From: Orbilia blumenaviensis
Taxonomy: Eukaryota; Ascomycota; Orbiliomycetes; Orbiliales; Orbiliaceae
Length of the DNA: 64,000 nucleotides
NCBI GenBank assembly: GCA_036872755.1
Contig: JAVHNS010000006.1
Location: 558,001 to 622,000 of the forward strand
Reading direction: 5' to 3'
Part shown: positions 1 through 13,845 of the stretch, piece after piece
Numbering within the stretch: the first letter of the stretch is position 1
Layout of the letters: each line of letters opens with the position of its first letter
Made by a program: the position numbers and the translations under genes
Notes under the pieces: generated by a model
Database searches by the model: none
What the model was told of the DNA's origin: nothing
Seen by the model: the letters and a program-made list of their open reading frames with translations, nothing else

Positions 1-1414
1 GCGAACGAACAACGCCGGTTTGCACTTGTAAGCTTGTGAACTGAGAATGCCTCGGTTAGCCTGTGGTTCCTTGAGGTCAACTGTTAATGGGTCATAAGAC
101 ATGCCTCTATATGCACTCACACTAATGCAGGCTATGGTTATAGGAACCCGACTGGGAAGCATAAATGATACCGTCTTTCAGGCCGTACTGTATACGTCAA
201 GAGCTATTGTGATTCTCCTAAAATACAGCTGCACGGTGCCCCATTGCGTCGGGTTACACAGTCTATCGTTCGCAACATTGCATCAGCGTCATGCAAAGAA
301 ACCCCTGACTAGGATGACACTGACGATCTGTGTCACCCAAACAACACAGTTACCGGCAACTGACATCAACCCTAGACCGGGGCGATTAGTACGAGGTAGT
401 ACCACAGCCTGCCCTCCGGCCCCAATACAACAATGCGACGAGGCTACCAATTCTCGAGTTCTACATACTGAGTAGCCAGTGGGCGTTCTACCCATGTGCA
501 CCCGTAGGAGAGCTCCAACATTACCAACATCCAGATCGACACCCTAGCCTATACATAACAAGTAATCTCGGTTTGTAGTAGCCTGTGTCATGCAAGCCTA
601 GCCACCGACGGAACAACATCGATCCTGCACTGTATATAAGATTATATGCACGTGTGCACGTATGTATATTATTTCCATGTCCAACCGGGGGGCTTTTCAT
701 GGGATTTCGTTTCAGGAAAATGTTGCAGTTGGAGACCAAAACAGATTGGAGGAGCATCGATACAACTGAATGGGTCTTCAGCATCAAGTTTTTGGTAATT
801 TTATGGTAATAATATATTACTACGGCCTGAGTTAAGCTTGTTCCTTGCTTCGATATTTGCGCGAATCTGCTAGCTGTGCCAGACGTACGGATATGTATAC
901 TTGTCTTGGATATATCATGATCCTGTGCTCGGAAAGGTCGTCGAGGAAGGCCAAGCGTGCGCATATGCATCAAGCGAGCCGACAAATCGACCTTCCCGAA
1001 CCACTCGAGCTGACGAAATGCGGAAAGAAAGAAAGAGAAAATAATCGGTTCCCGATAAGCTTGATTTAAGCCCACGACTTAGATCTTTGTCAGAAAACAA
1101 GACATTGGCAGCATCTGGATCTCGATGTCTTTCAGTAGCGTCATGCCGACCCGCCGCTCCACCTGCCATTCATGGAGTTCCCTGCCATGTACTCCCTGTT
1201 CAAAGCATCCCCATAACGCAGGAAAATAAATTTGCGTTTTATTGGCAATAACATTGGTAGGGAAGTCAGTTAAATATATACCCCGCTGTGCTTCCATCCC
1301 ATGAATCGCTCTTTCCCACGTTTAGGCTTTCGTAGGGCCAACTCCTTCCCATGATCGTGAAGACCGACTCAATTTATTGCAGGCGAGCTCTCTAAAATCT
1401 TCTACACAAAAACC
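1..1414. other. Intergenic, no gene recognised
   Basis: I see only short overlapping ORFs without family resemblance. The last 150 bases hold a TATA-like stretch (ttaaatatata near 1270), about 140 bases before the GMC oxidoreductase start, which could be its core promoter. Confidence 0.5.
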
Positions 1415-3400
1415 ATGCGCGCGGTCACCACAACATTGCTCCAGCTCTTGCTGGCAGTAAACACACTCTCTTCACCTATCGACAAACGTGTCGTCCTTAC
1501 CGGTTACGAATACGTTGTGGTTGGCTCTGGCGGCGGTGGCGGGCCAGTCGCAGCCCGCCTCGCCAGGTTGGGACATAAAGTCCTCCTCCTTGAAGCTGGT
1601 GATGACCAAGGCGCAAATATCGTCGAACGAGTCCCTGCTTTCCATGCGCTTTCTACAGTGGATGAGTCCATGAGATGGGACTTCTATGTCAACCACTACT
1701 CAGACCCCACCCGCCAATCCAGAGATTCGAAAACAGTTTATCAGTTCCCTAATGGCACTGAATATATTGGACTCAGTCCACCGGCCGGTGCATCGATAAA
1801 GGGTATCCTATACCCGAGAGCCGGAACCCTAGGTGGATGCGGGTCTCACAATGCACTTATCACGGTAGCGCCCCACGAAAGCGATTGGAACTACATCCAA
1901 AGCATCACAGGCGACAATTCTTGGGCAGCATCAAACATGAAACAGTACTTCGAACGTATCGAAAAGGTCAATTATGACCCGAACAGTATTGTCGGACACG
2001 GCAGAGACGGATGGTTATGGACTGAGAGACCTGCTGTGTCATTGGCGCTCGGTGACGGGAAGTTTGTAGCGCAACTGTTGTCTGCTGCTTCTGCCACGGG
2101 ACAGGGTATTATTGGAACAATCTTCAATTCCGTGGCGAACTTGGTGAAGATTTTGCTTGCCGATATGAACTCCGGTCTTCCAGGCCGCGATTCAAGGGAA
2201 GGACTTTTCCAAATCCCACTTGCTCGAAGGAACGGGGCCCGCAACGGACCTAGGGACTTTGTGGTTGAAACTAGAGACGCTAAGAATCCAGATGGAAGCA
2301 AGAAGTACAAACTCGACGTTCGAACAGAATGCCTAGTCACAAAGATCATTTGGAACCGAAGCGGTCCGAAACCAAAGGCCATTGGAGTAGAATTTTTAGA
2401 TGGCGGTTCGCTTTACCGCGCAGACCCACGTTCTGGTACCTCCAAGAGTGCTGGAGTCCCTGGTAGTGTTACCGTGACCCGCGAAGTCATCCTTTCCGCG
2501 GGTGTCTTTAACACTCCGCAGCTTCTAAAACTCAGCGGTGTCGGCCCAGCAGCAGAACTGACACGCTTTGGCATCCCCGTTGTCGCAGACCTCCCGGGTG
2601 TCGGAACTAATCTTCAAGATCGTTATGAAGTTGGAATTACCTCCACGGTCCCCAATGACTTCACTCTCCTCAAGGGCTGCACCTTCGGTCAAGGCAATGA
2701 TCCCTGCCTTAAAACTTGGAGCAATGGCCAAACCAGTCCGTACGAATCCAACGGGTTCGCACAGGCCATCATCAAGAAAACTGCCCACTCTACTGGTGAT
2801 CCGGATATCTTCATGTTCGGTGGCCCCGTCGCGTTCACTGGCTACTATCCAAACTACGCCTTCGATGCTGTCAAGGACCAGAGACATTGGTCCTGGGTCG
2901 TCCTGAAAGCCCACACTGGAAACAGAGCCGGTACTGTCACGCTCCGCTCCACAGATCCAAAAGATACTCCAATAATCAACTTCAACTACTTCGATACCGG
3001 CACTTCATCAGCCGCAGATCGTGATTTGCAAGCAATAGTTGATTCCGTCAAACTTGTCAGGAGGATCAACAATATGGCATCTAGTTTCGGAGACGACTTC
3101 ACAGAAGAATCCCCAGGATCGCCCGTTAAGTCGCATAAACAGATCGAGCAATTCGTGAAGGATAACGCATGGGGCCATCATGCCAGCTGCACTTGTCCTA
3201 TTGGTGCTGACTCTGATCCTAATGCTGTGTTGGATTCAAAGTTCCGGGTTAGAAAGGTAGATGGCCTAAGAATTGTTGATGCCAGTGTTTTCCCGAAAAT
3301 TCCTGGTATCTTTATTGCTGTTCCAATTTACATGATGGCAGAGAAAGCAGCGGATGTCATCCATGCAGCCAGCGCGCCCGGTATGAGGCTGACGTATTAA
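1415..3400 (+). CDS. Secreted GMC (glucose-methanol-choline) oxidoreductase
   Basis: An intronless 661-residue flavoprotein. The first 20 or so residues are a hydrophobic signal peptide, followed by a Lys-Arg pair (24-25) that could be a Kex2 site. The FAD-binding dinucleotide fold starts at about residue 31 with Gly-x-Gly-x-x-Gly at 37-42 and an acidic ribose-binding strand end (LLLEAGDD). The GMC signature is present mid-protein (SAGVFNTPQLLKLSGVGP), as is the C-terminal active-site region (WGHHASCTCPIG, then IVDASVFPKIPGIF). The family oxidises alcohols or sugars with O2 or another acceptor outside the cell; the substrate cannot be told from sequence. The length is usual for fungal members. 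The segment where many GMC enzymes carry the second catalytic His/Asn reads IPGIFIAVPIYM here, so catalytic competence is not certain. Confidence 0.93.
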   Translation: MRAVTTTLLQLLLAVNTLSSPIDKRVVLTGYEYVVVGSGGGGGPVAARLARLGHKVLLLEAGDDQGANIVERVPAFHALSTVDESMRWDFYVNHYSDPTRQSRDSKTVYQFPNGTEYIGLSPPAGASIKGILYPRAGTLGGCGSHNALITVAPHESDWNYIQSITGDNSWAASNMKQYFERIEKVNYDPNSIVGHGRDGWLWTERPAVSLALGDGKFVAQLLSAASATGQGIIGTIFNSVANLVKILLADMNSGLPGRDSREGLFQIPLARRNGARNGPRDFVVETRDAKNPDGSKKYKLDVRTECLVTKIIWNRSGPKPKAIGVEFLDGGSLYRADPRSGTSKSAGVPGSVTVTREVILSAGVFNTPQLLKLSGVGPAAELTRFGIPVVADLPGVGTNLQDRYEVGITSTVPNDFTLLKGCTFGQGNDPCLKTWSNGQTSPYESNGFAQAIIKKTAHSTGDPDIFMFGGPVAFTGYYPNYAFDAVKDQRHWSWVVLKAHTGNRAGTVTLRSTDPKDTPIINFNYFDTGTSSAADRDLQAIVDSVKLVRRINNMASSFGDDFTEESPGSPVKSHKQIEQFVKDNAWGHHASCTCPIGADSDPNAVLDSKFRVRKVDGLRIVDASVFPKIPGIFIAVPIYMMAEKAADVIHAASAPGMRLTY

Positions 3401-4587
3401 GCTGGAATGTCCTCCTCAACGGAGCCGTTACGTAGGAGGGAAGGTTTAGTTTTTTGTCTATATATAGCAGCGTAGAAATAGTAGAGATTGTATACTTAGC
3501 AGCCGTAATAAACTAATTTGAGCAGTACCATGTTCCTATATTGCACCAACCCTCTCCGTACGTATCCATACGACGATCATTTAATCCGCAAGTATTTGTT
3601 GGATTTTATGGGACGTAGCTTACTGAATCGGCACCGGTTGTTCGGGGCTAGAATTCTGTGGAAGATAGCATAAGCTTTGATCAGGTAGACCGAAGAAATT
3701 TCCGATTTCTGAGAGATCTAGATCCCAGCATTTTGGTTTAATATTTTGAGACGTTTGGATATTATGCGTAAGAACTGAGTTGCAATTGAGGTCGTGAGTA
3801 GGCGGTTTCAGTCTGTTGGCTTCGAACTCGCAAAGATCCACATGCACAGTCCCACCCCCGTTTAGCCTTGTGCGCAACACAGCTGCACAGGAGTTAACGG
3901 CCAGATGCAGGCTGAATATTGCAAATTGCTGCCGCAAAGTCGACACCCGCGAGCTGAAAGGGTATATTTCCTAGAAAGGCCTTTTCGTATTACTGGCGCC
4001 GGGCCGGAATATATAAAGATAACTCTTTAGGATACGTATCAATTAATCAATTGGTCAGTAACTATCAAATACAATGCGCGATACTCAATACGGTCTCATC
4101 TGGATCGAATCCCAGCCCTGGACGTTACATTTCCCAGCCATCAAATCCCCACCTTCACAATCAAAATCAGCCCTATAAAGTTTATAAATATCTCGCGTAC
4201 ATCAATCAATGCAGTCTACCACCATGCATGCACCTGCTTTCGTTTTCCTAGGCCCATTTCCACCAATCATAGAACTCCGGGAGATCGAAATAAGGTTACT
4301 CAGCCGTACTAAAAAAGGCGTGACATTTGCATTAGTAGCTGGTGGTAGAAATATGTGTTTTTGTGGTAGGCTGCGGCTGAGCTGCGGAGCCTTGGTCGGG
4401 ATTTGTTGTCACGGTAAGTTCCACAAAGGCGTGAACTGCCCCAGCTTCCGTCATATATAAGGGTCTGGCGAGATTGCTTGTAGCACAAGTTAGTCTTGGT
4501 CCCTGAGCCGTCAACGACTACCCATTAAGGTCACAGAAGTATACACCAAGTACCTACCATATTTGCAATTATACCACATAGGAAAAA
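3401..4587. other. Intergenic, no gene recognised
   Basis: This holds the 3' end of the GMC gene (T-rich and AATAAA-like stretches around 3500) and the promoter of the next gene. No RNA gene or coding region could be supported. Confidence 0.5.
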
Positions 4588-5216
4588 ATGGACCAAATCC
4601 ACGACCTCCAGACTCCAAGTTCTTTACAATCCTTCATTGCAAGGACCAAATCCGCCGGCCCAGCCTCCCCAATTGCACTCATCCAATTCTACAACCATAA
4701 ATCAGCCCAATGGGCCGCCAGCACACTCTACCAAAACCAGAGAATCGTCGACTTGTTCCCCAATGAAGTCGCTGCCGGTAAAATAATATTGGGTCGGGTG
4801 GATGGGTCAGTTCTTCAGCAAAACCAGTATAGCCAGTATCGAATAAGTGACACAAGGGGCAAAGATGGATACGAAGTCTCATACGGACTGTTTTGGCAGG
4901 GAAAGCAACAGGTTTATGAGATCAATGCGCTGGAGAGGGATCCTATTAGTACTGTGAAGGGAGAGCTTGATGCTTTGTTGATGATGAGGTCAGAGATCAT
5001 GGTGGTTGGTCATGTGGAGGAAAAGAGGGACTTTCCAGTAAACGGTAAGTTTCATGTCGCACCTCCCTCTCCTCTAGCCCTATAAACCTTTCAGAAATGG
5101 GTTCGAGTAATGCTAATGGGTCGGTGGGTATTAGACAGGAGACGCCGCACACGGCGGTTGACGGCAGGTCCAGTTATGGGTTCAGCAGGGATACGGATAC
5201 CTCAGCGGCCTGGTAG
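4588..5216 (+). CDS. Small thioredoxin-fold-like protein, two exons
   Basis: Exon 1 is 4588-5044 and exon 2 is 5095-5216. The 50-nt intron begins GTAAGT and ends TTTCAG, and splicing restores the frame to give 192 residues. The first ORF alone would read through the donor and stop at 5085. Residues about 25-120 have the order of a thioredoxin fold: a hydrophobic strand PIALIQFY, a helix with Trp where the CxxC would sit, a strand KIILGRVDG, then a strand/turn GLFWQGKQQVYE. The catalytic cysteines are absent, so a redox role is unlikely. The tail is Ser/Gly-rich and ends in Trp. I do not recognise a named family; the fold call is inference from pattern only. Confidence 0.72.
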
Positions 5217-6276
5217 AGTCTGAGACGGCTGGCTAGGGTGGCCATGCATAATTTCACTACGCATTCTATGGGGGACTGGAGTCCACATATTAATTACCTA
5301 TATGCATAATTATGAATATGGAAAAAAACAGGTGTAACGTACCGTTTAATACTTGGGCGAGTGGTGTTCTAGCTTTGTTTATAAATAATTGATTTGAATT
5401 ATGATGGCAGGGAAGCATTGCATTGATTCGACCTCTGGTACCTTTTCAGGCATTTATTTGAATGCTTCGCATTGTAAAATAACATTGGTATACTGCTATT
5501 GGATTGTATATCGATCTATCATGATATCAGCATTTTGTTGTATTCTCATGTAGCTATTACAGATTCGATCACGAGGTCGACTGGTCTCGTGAATTAATAT
5601 CAACAAGAGTTCGAACCAAGGCCGGCAAAATACAACAAGAGTAAATCAGATAAAGTGCTTAGGTAGATTAATTTAGGGAAGCGGGACACAATATTTACCA
5701 ATTCCAAGATCTAGAGCAACCAAACACCTCACAAAAATAACGACAGGAGGCCGCCCTATTAACTCAATATACGCAGGTGTCCCGTCTGCAAATCTGTTTC
5801 CGAGACCGTCTCCCCTCAAGTCAGCTAACTCCATGGCGAACCGATTGATCCGAATCCAAACTTTCCTCGGAGAATGGTCGAAACCTCCAAGCCCAAAGCC
5901 CTCAAAACCTCAAACTCTTATAAATTCGTATCACACCAGAACACAAACACTCTCGTAATATATACGTAAAATCTAACGAGGGGACCGGCAGTTAAATAAC
6001 TCCACTGTCACAAAACCGTCGTGGATATGCGGTGTATGTATGCCTTTTATAAGATATTAAGAACCAACCACCGGAACTGGTTCCGACGAATAAATGTTCA
6101 CTAATTATTATGTAAATCCATATTACTCATTGCCCCTATAAAGCACCGTTTTATAGTGTTTCAACTCTCGGATGCTGTATACCATATAGTACTTTTAATA
6201 TCTATAACTAAAGGGAGTAAGCCATAGTACATCGCCAAATATTACTGACGTCTTCCGTCTTTGTAGATAAGACATC
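5217..6276. other. Intergenic, no gene recognised
   Basis: Moderately AT-rich sequence up to the first retrotransposon. No ORF with family resemblance and no RNA gene seen. Base composition changes sharply only inside the LTR, so this flank itself does not look RIP-mutated. Confidence 0.5.
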
Positions 6277-6281
6277 CCCAC
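6277..6281. repeat. Left target-site duplication (CCCAC) of LTR element 1
   Basis: The five bases CCCAC directly before the left LTR recur directly after the right LTR (14102-14106). This is the signature of integrase-mediated insertion. Confidence 0.9.
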
Positions 6282-6537
6282 TGTGAACCGAATGCTGGGC
6301 ATGGCACCAAACCACACACCAACTCTCTAGGTTCACCCGACCGCTACGCCACATAGGATCGGCTATGACTAATGACTAACATAAACTAAAAAGTAACTTC
6401 GTATCTATTAAAAAAATTGATCTAGACTAAAAACTAATATACACTAAAATAAAAATACTTAAAATACTAATGGGTAACAATATATAAAATAATTACCAAA
6501 AACCCATAAATGAGATTTAGGGTGAAAACAAATTACA
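6282..6537. repeat. Left LTR of element 1 (256 bp)
   Basis: Starts TGTGAACCGAATGCTGGG and ends ATTACA. It aligns without gaps to 13846-14101. Its first 90 or so bases keep most C and G, while its inner half has lost nearly all G. Confidence 0.92.
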
Positions 6538-9500
6538 ACTCATAAGAACAAGAAAAAATTATAAACTCCACTTATACATACTAAAAAATTTAAATAAAAT
6601 AAAATAAATTAATTTAAAAATTTTTATTACTACTAAATATAAACCTTTAAATTATCAAAAAAATAATAATCCTTCTCAATATCTATATTTAAATCAATTA
6701 ACCAAATAAAATATTTTTTATATACTAATTTAAAAATCTAATATAAACCCTAAATTTTATTAAATAATTTTAAAATATAATATTTTTTTTTTTTTAATAA
6801 AACTATATTATTAATTTGTAAGAAAATTTTAAATTTTTAAATATATAATTATTAATATAATTATTAATTATTTTTAATTATATTTTATAATATTTAATTT
6901 TAATTATTTAAAACAAAATTAAATTTATTTATAATATTAATATTAATATTAATTTTAATTTTAATTATAATTTTGATAATTTATTTTTTTTTTTTATTTA
7001 TTAAAATAATATTTAAAAAATTTTATTTTATATTAAATTTTAAAAAAAATTAATTAAATATAAATTTATATTATTATATAAAATATATATTAATATTATA
7101 CTATATAAAATTTTGTTTTTAATTTTAAATAAATTTATTAATTAAATTTGTAATATATAATTTTTAAATATAATAAAAAATAACTTATATAATTTTTTTT
7201 ATTAATTCAATTATTTAAAAATATTTAAATAATTTAAAATACTATTTAATATTTTTTAAAATATAAAAATTAAATAAAAATTTTTTTTTAAAATATTATT
7301 CATTATTAAAATATAAAATAGTTAAAAAATTAAAATAATAATTAATATTTTAAAATATTTATATAATAAAATAATTTAAAAAATTAAAAATAAGTAATAA
7401 AAATATATATTAATTAAAATAATTAATAATTATTAGCATATAAAAATTTTTAAAAATCATAATTTAAATTAAACCCATATAATCTATAACCAAAAAATTT
7501 ATAAATATTAAAACTAAAATAAAAATTAGAATATTTTTTAATAATTAATAATTTAAATAATATTAATAAATATTATAAAATTTTATAAAATTTTTAATAT
7601 CTTATTTTTAACTTAATTAATAATATTATTTTATAAATTATTTAAAAATTAATTTTAATAAAAAATAATTATAATAATATATTATAATAATTATTTTATC
7701 AATATTTTTTTGTAATATATATTTACTTTATTTATTATTAAATTTTAGAAATTTTAATTTATATTTTATTATTTTTATTATTTTTTAAAATTAATATTTT
7801 TTAAATTTTCTTTTTAAATAATATTATTTATTTTTTAATATATAATCATTTTAAAATTTTGTATAGTTTTTTTTTAAAAATAAATATTAAATTATTAATT
7901 AATAATTATTATTATTAGATTATTAAAATTAAATTTATTAAATATTTTTTAAAATAATAATATTAATTGCTCAAAACTTAATTATATTTAATTTATTTAT
8001 CATTTATTTTTTTATTATAGTTGTAAATAATATTCAAACTTTTTCTAAATTAAGATTTGTATATAAAAAATTTATTATAAAAAATAATTATAAATAATTG
8101 TTAATGATTTTATTTTTTTTTTTAGGTATATATTATATTTTATAATTAAATTTTAAAATAATTAATTATTATTTAGTTAATTATTTTAAAAAATTATTTT
8201 TTTTAAATAAATATATTAAAACTTAATGGTCTATATATAAAATTATTAAATATATTAATTTAAGGAGATAATATTTATTTATATATATAAATTAAATTAG
8301 AGTTAAAACTTTTTTTTTTATAATTATATATTTTATTTTTGGTATTAATAATTATTAGTTATAAAAAAATATATATTTAATATTATTTTTAATTTTAATT
8401 AATAATTTAATTTTAATTAATTATTTTTATAATTGAAATAATATATTATTTAAATTAATTTATAAAATATTATAAATTAAGTAAAATTGAAAATTTAAAT
8501 TATTATTTTAATATTAAATAATTATAATTAAATTTATTATATACTAAAATATTTTTTTTTATTAATTTATTTAATTAAATTTAATTAATTTTTTTTTATA
8601 TTTAAATTAATTTTTAATATTTTTTTTAATAATTAATATATTTAATTTTTAAATTAATGTTTTTTTAAAAATATATAATAAATTATATTTTCTAAATATA
8701 AATTATTTTAAATATATAATAAAATAATAAAATTGTTTAAATTTTTTTAGATTGGTTAATAATTTATATTTTAATAATTTAATTATTTTTTTTTAATCTA
8801 ACTTAAAATTTTTTAAAATTTGTTATATTTTAATTATAGTTAGTTTTTTTATAAAATAAAAGAATTTATTTAAAATTAGGGTTAATATAATTTAAACAAA
8901 ATATAGAAAATATTGTTTATATAAAAAAATTATTTGTTTATAAGTAAAAATGTTTGTATTATAATTATTATTAAAAAATAAATTATAAATTGATTTTTTG
9001 ATAATTATTTTTATTATACCAAACAGAATTAATTTAAAATTAAATTTTAAAATATATTTAATTATTAAATTTTATAATTATATATAAATATATAATAAAT
9101 TATATAAATTTTAATTTATTCTTTTATAAATAAATATTTTTTAAAATATATTAAATATAATTTTATATATATATTTAAAATATATTAATATTTTTTAATA
9201 TTTGTTAATATTATTTTTTTTTTAATATATTTTATATTTGGTTTATATTATTTGATTTATTATTAATTTTATTTGTTTAATTAAATAATTGGATTTTAGT
9301 ATAATTTTATTTATAAATTTATAGTTATAAGTAAGTTATAAATTATTATTTAATTTATTAATTAAATTAATTTTAAATTTTTATAAATTTATACAATATA
9401 TAATAATATTTATTTTAAATAGTTTAAAAATTTTAATAATTAATTACTTTTTTTAATGTTAGATATATAATAATTGGTTATTATATTATAATATAATATT

Positions 9501-12500
9501 ATATTTAGTAAGTATAAAATGTTGGATTAAATTAATAATTGGAAATTTGATTAATTTTGTAATAAATAAGTTTTTTTAAATGAATAAGATTTTTTTTATT
9601 TGTTTGTGGTTTTATTTTTTTTTGTAAGGTTTTATAATTATCAAAGATTTATTAAATTAATTATTTATTATTGGTTGTTTTTTTTAACTAAATAATTTTT
9701 AATAATTATAAAATTTTTAAATTATTAAAAAATTATAAATATTATTTTATATTACATTTAAATAATTATTTTTTATTTTTTTTAATAATATATATATTAT
9801 AAGTTTTTGTTTTAAAAAACATTTTTATTATTTTGGTGATATTTAAATTATATTAATATTTTATTTTTTTTATATAAGTTTTTTATTTATATTTTAAATT
9901 TTTTTTGTTGTAGTTTTTTTGTTTATATTTTTTTTTTTTTAATTATTATTTAAAAATATAATGTTAATAAATTTTGAAAATTTTATTATTTTTTTTTTAA
10001 ATTTTTTTAATTTGATTTTTTTAAAGTTATTTTGAATAAAAACTTTTTTTTTTTGATTTATTTTTTTAAGGTTAAATATTTTTAGGATATGTTTATAATT
10101 TTTTAAATATATTTAATTTTTTTTTTTAAATTAAAATTTTTTAATTTTTTTTTTGATTTTTTTTATTTATTTTTTAGAAATTTTTTATAATTTTGATTAA
10201 TTAAATTAATGTTATTGATATTGTTATTATTTATAAAGTTTTTATTAATATTTTTTTTATTTAATAATTTTAGTAAATTATTTATATTAATTAGTATTAA
10301 TAAATTTTTTATTTTTTTAATATTATATTTTTTATTTTTATTATTTTTTAAAATATATTAATTTATATTATAAATATTAATTATTTTTACTTAAATTATT
10401 TATTTTTTAAAAAAAAATAAATAATATATTATAAAATAAAATATAATATATATTTTAATATAAAAATTAATATTTATAATTTTAACTTAAAATTATATAT
10501 AATTTTACAAAATAATTATTTAATTAATAATATTATAATATTATATTAATTTATTATTTAAAAATTTTAAATTTAATACCTTAATAACTTTTATAAATAA
10601 TAAATTTATCATAACACCTCCATTAAATAAAATTTAATAAAATTAAAATTATTTTTATTTAAAATAATAAATAATTATTATATAAAAAAAAAAAACTAAG
10701 CTAATTAATTCAATATAACTTTTTAATTAATTATTACTACTATTATCAATTCTCCCTCAAAAATTTAAGATTATCAAATTTAAATTTAAAATATTAACCA
10801 AAAATACTAAATTTTTAAAAACCACTACAATTTCACTTTTACTAAAATAAATTAATTTTAGATTTTTAATAAAATTTTTAATAATAAACTTTAAATCTTA
10901 TAAAATTATTTCTAAAATTAATATATTATTGTTATTAATAAAATTTTTTTTTTTTTTTTATTATATAAGTTGGTATATTAATTTTTTTTATAAATTAAAA
11001 ATTTTATTTAATAAATTTATTAAATTAATTATAATTTTTAATTTTCTTAAAATTTGTATTATATTTTAAATAAATTTAGATATAATATTTAAATAATCTT
11101 TTTAGTATATATTGTATATTAAATCTAATATTATTTTACAATATTGTATTAATTTTTTAATTTTAAATAGTAAAAAATTTGTTTTTTTTTATTATAATCT
11201 TGAAGATTGGCTTTTTAATTATTAATTAACATTTTTTTTTTTTTGCACCTGTATTAATGTCTTATATTGCAACTCTTTTTAAAATAATATTAATGTTTAT
11301 TAAATATTTTTTTTTAGATTTATATTTTGTATTATTATTTAGGTTTTTATATTATTAATTAATTAATTATTGATTTAATTAATATTTTAATTATTTTAAA
11401 TTTATTAAGTTGATTTCTTATATATAAATATTCTTTCTAAATGTTTTAATTTAAATTATTATTAAATTAATTTTAGTTTATCTAATAATAACTTGTATAA
11501 ATAAAATAATTGTTGTAATGGTTTAATTAATTTATTTTTTCTATTTTTTTTTATTTATATATACTTTATATTTATTATAAATTTTTTTTTTGAAAAATTT
11601 AAAAATAGATAAATTTAAATAATTTTTAATTAAATACCCTTTAATAACACAATTTAAATATTTTTAATTTTTTAACCAAAATTTATTTATTAAATATATA
11701 AACAATAAGTACTTACAATTATTTATAATATATTAATAACTATAATTTTTTATATAATTTTAAATTATAAAAAATATTAATTGTTTAATTAATAAATTAA
11801 ATAAATTTATATAATTTATTATATACTACTAAAAAATGTTTAATTTGAAAATTAAAATTATTTTGGTTAATTTAAAATTTAGATTTTAATTTAATATATA
11901 AATAATTGTTTTTTTTTTTTATTTTTAAATAAAGATTTTAATTTATTATATAATTGTAATATTAAATTTTTTTGTTTTTAAATTTAATTTAAGTTTAATT
12001 GTTTTTAATATTATTTTAATTTTTTAAGATTGGTAAATTTTTTTAATTTATTTATTATTTCTTTGAAAATTTATTTTTTTTTGTGATTATTAATAATTAT
12101 AATTATATTTTTTAAAATTTATTTATTATTATTAAAATTATTTAAGATTTTATTTTTAATATAATTTTGTTTTTATTTAAATAAATATTTTAAAATTTTA
12201 TTTATTTTTATAATTTTGTTAATGTATTTAATAAATATTAAATATTTTTATTTAAAATAAAAAAATTAATTTTGGATATTTATTTTTTTATTATTAAAAA
12301 ATTTAAAATATTTTTTTAATTTAATGTAAATTTTATTAAAGTTTTTTTTAATAATTAATTTTTAAATATTATAATATTTTAAAGTTTTATTATTTAAATA
12401 ATTTTTTAATATTAGTAATTAATATTTAATTTATATATCCTTAATTAATATATTTTTATATATATTGATATTAAAAATTAAAATTTTATAAAAATTTTTA

Positions 12501-13845
12501 AATTTAAATTTATTTTTATTTATAAATTTTAGAAAATAAATAATAAAATTAGATTTATAAATAAAATTAATATTTTAATTTAAAAATTGTAAATAAATAA
12601 AAAATTTTTATTTATTTTTTTATTTATTTTTGTTTTATAAATTTTTAAAATTATTTATAAAATCTAAATAATAACTATTAAATAATAAATTTATTAAATT
12701 ATTTAAATTAAAGTTAAAAAAATTAATAAAATTAAATTTATTAAAATTAAATTTATTATTGGATTTAGAATTGTGGTGTTATTTTTTATTTTTTTTATTT
12801 TTTTTTTTTTTGTTTTTTTTGTTTTTTTTATTTTTTTTATTTTTTTTAATATTATTTAAGAATTTTACTATTCTCTTTTTATTTTTTGAGAAGAGTTGGA
12901 GTAGTTTTAGTTAGGGTGATTTTATTTAAAATAATTTATAATTTAATTTTTTTAATTTTATTTTTAATTTTATTAATTTTAATTAATAATATAATTTTTA
13001 ATTATAATTAATTATTAAATTAGTATATATTAAATTATTTATAATATGATTTAGAGTAAAATAATATAATTTTATATTTTTTTTAAAATTGGTTATATTT
13101 TGATAATATTTTTTTTATAATTTATAAATTTGATTATAAATTAGATTTAAAGATGATAGTGTAAATTATTTAGGTTTTTTAAATTTTTTTAAGTTGTTTT
13201 TAAATGTTTTTAAATTTTTAGTTTTAGGTTTAGTTTTATATTTAGATTTATTTAAATTTTTTTTTTTTTTTTTTTATTTATTTTTATATAGTTATAGGTT
13301 TTGTTTAAATAATTTTTTTTAGTATAGTTTATAGTGTTGTAAAGTTGTTTTTAGTAAGATTTTTTTAATTTGTTTAAAATTTTAAATATATTTTATTGGT
13401 TTTTAGAAAATGTTTGGGGAGATATTAGAAATTATTTTAGTGGTTAATTAATTATTTTGTATAAGTATTTAAATGATTTTGGTTTTTTATATAAAGAATA
13501 TTTTTTTATATATGATTTTAATTGTTTTATAATTTTGAATAATTATGGGTGAGAAAGAAGAGGAAAAAAAAAATGAAAAATTTTCTTAAAAAAATTTATT
13601 TGAAAATATTGAAGTTTATTTTAATTGAATTTTCAATTTTTGATATGTTTTTTGTTAAGATTTTTTTTGAGATTTTTTTTTTTTAACTGAGTATTTAAGA
13701 TACTAAATCTTGAACATATTGTATTATTATCAATGTTTTTAAATAGTTATAATTTTCTTTGATTTTGTTTGTAGAACTTCCAATTTTGTTATTGTTGTTA
13801 AATTGGTTTAGGTGAAGTTTTAAATTCTACTTTTATTGTATTAGT

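Noticed and set aside
4060..4140. GGATCGAATCCCAG, resembling a tRNA T-arm
   Set aside because: Only a four-pair stem with an eight-base loop; the acceptor stem does not pair.
8400..8470. Possible reverse-transcriptase motif in element 1
   Set aside because: Only a chance-like match in A/T-only DNA; the tyrosine codon could not arise from the expected one by RIP.
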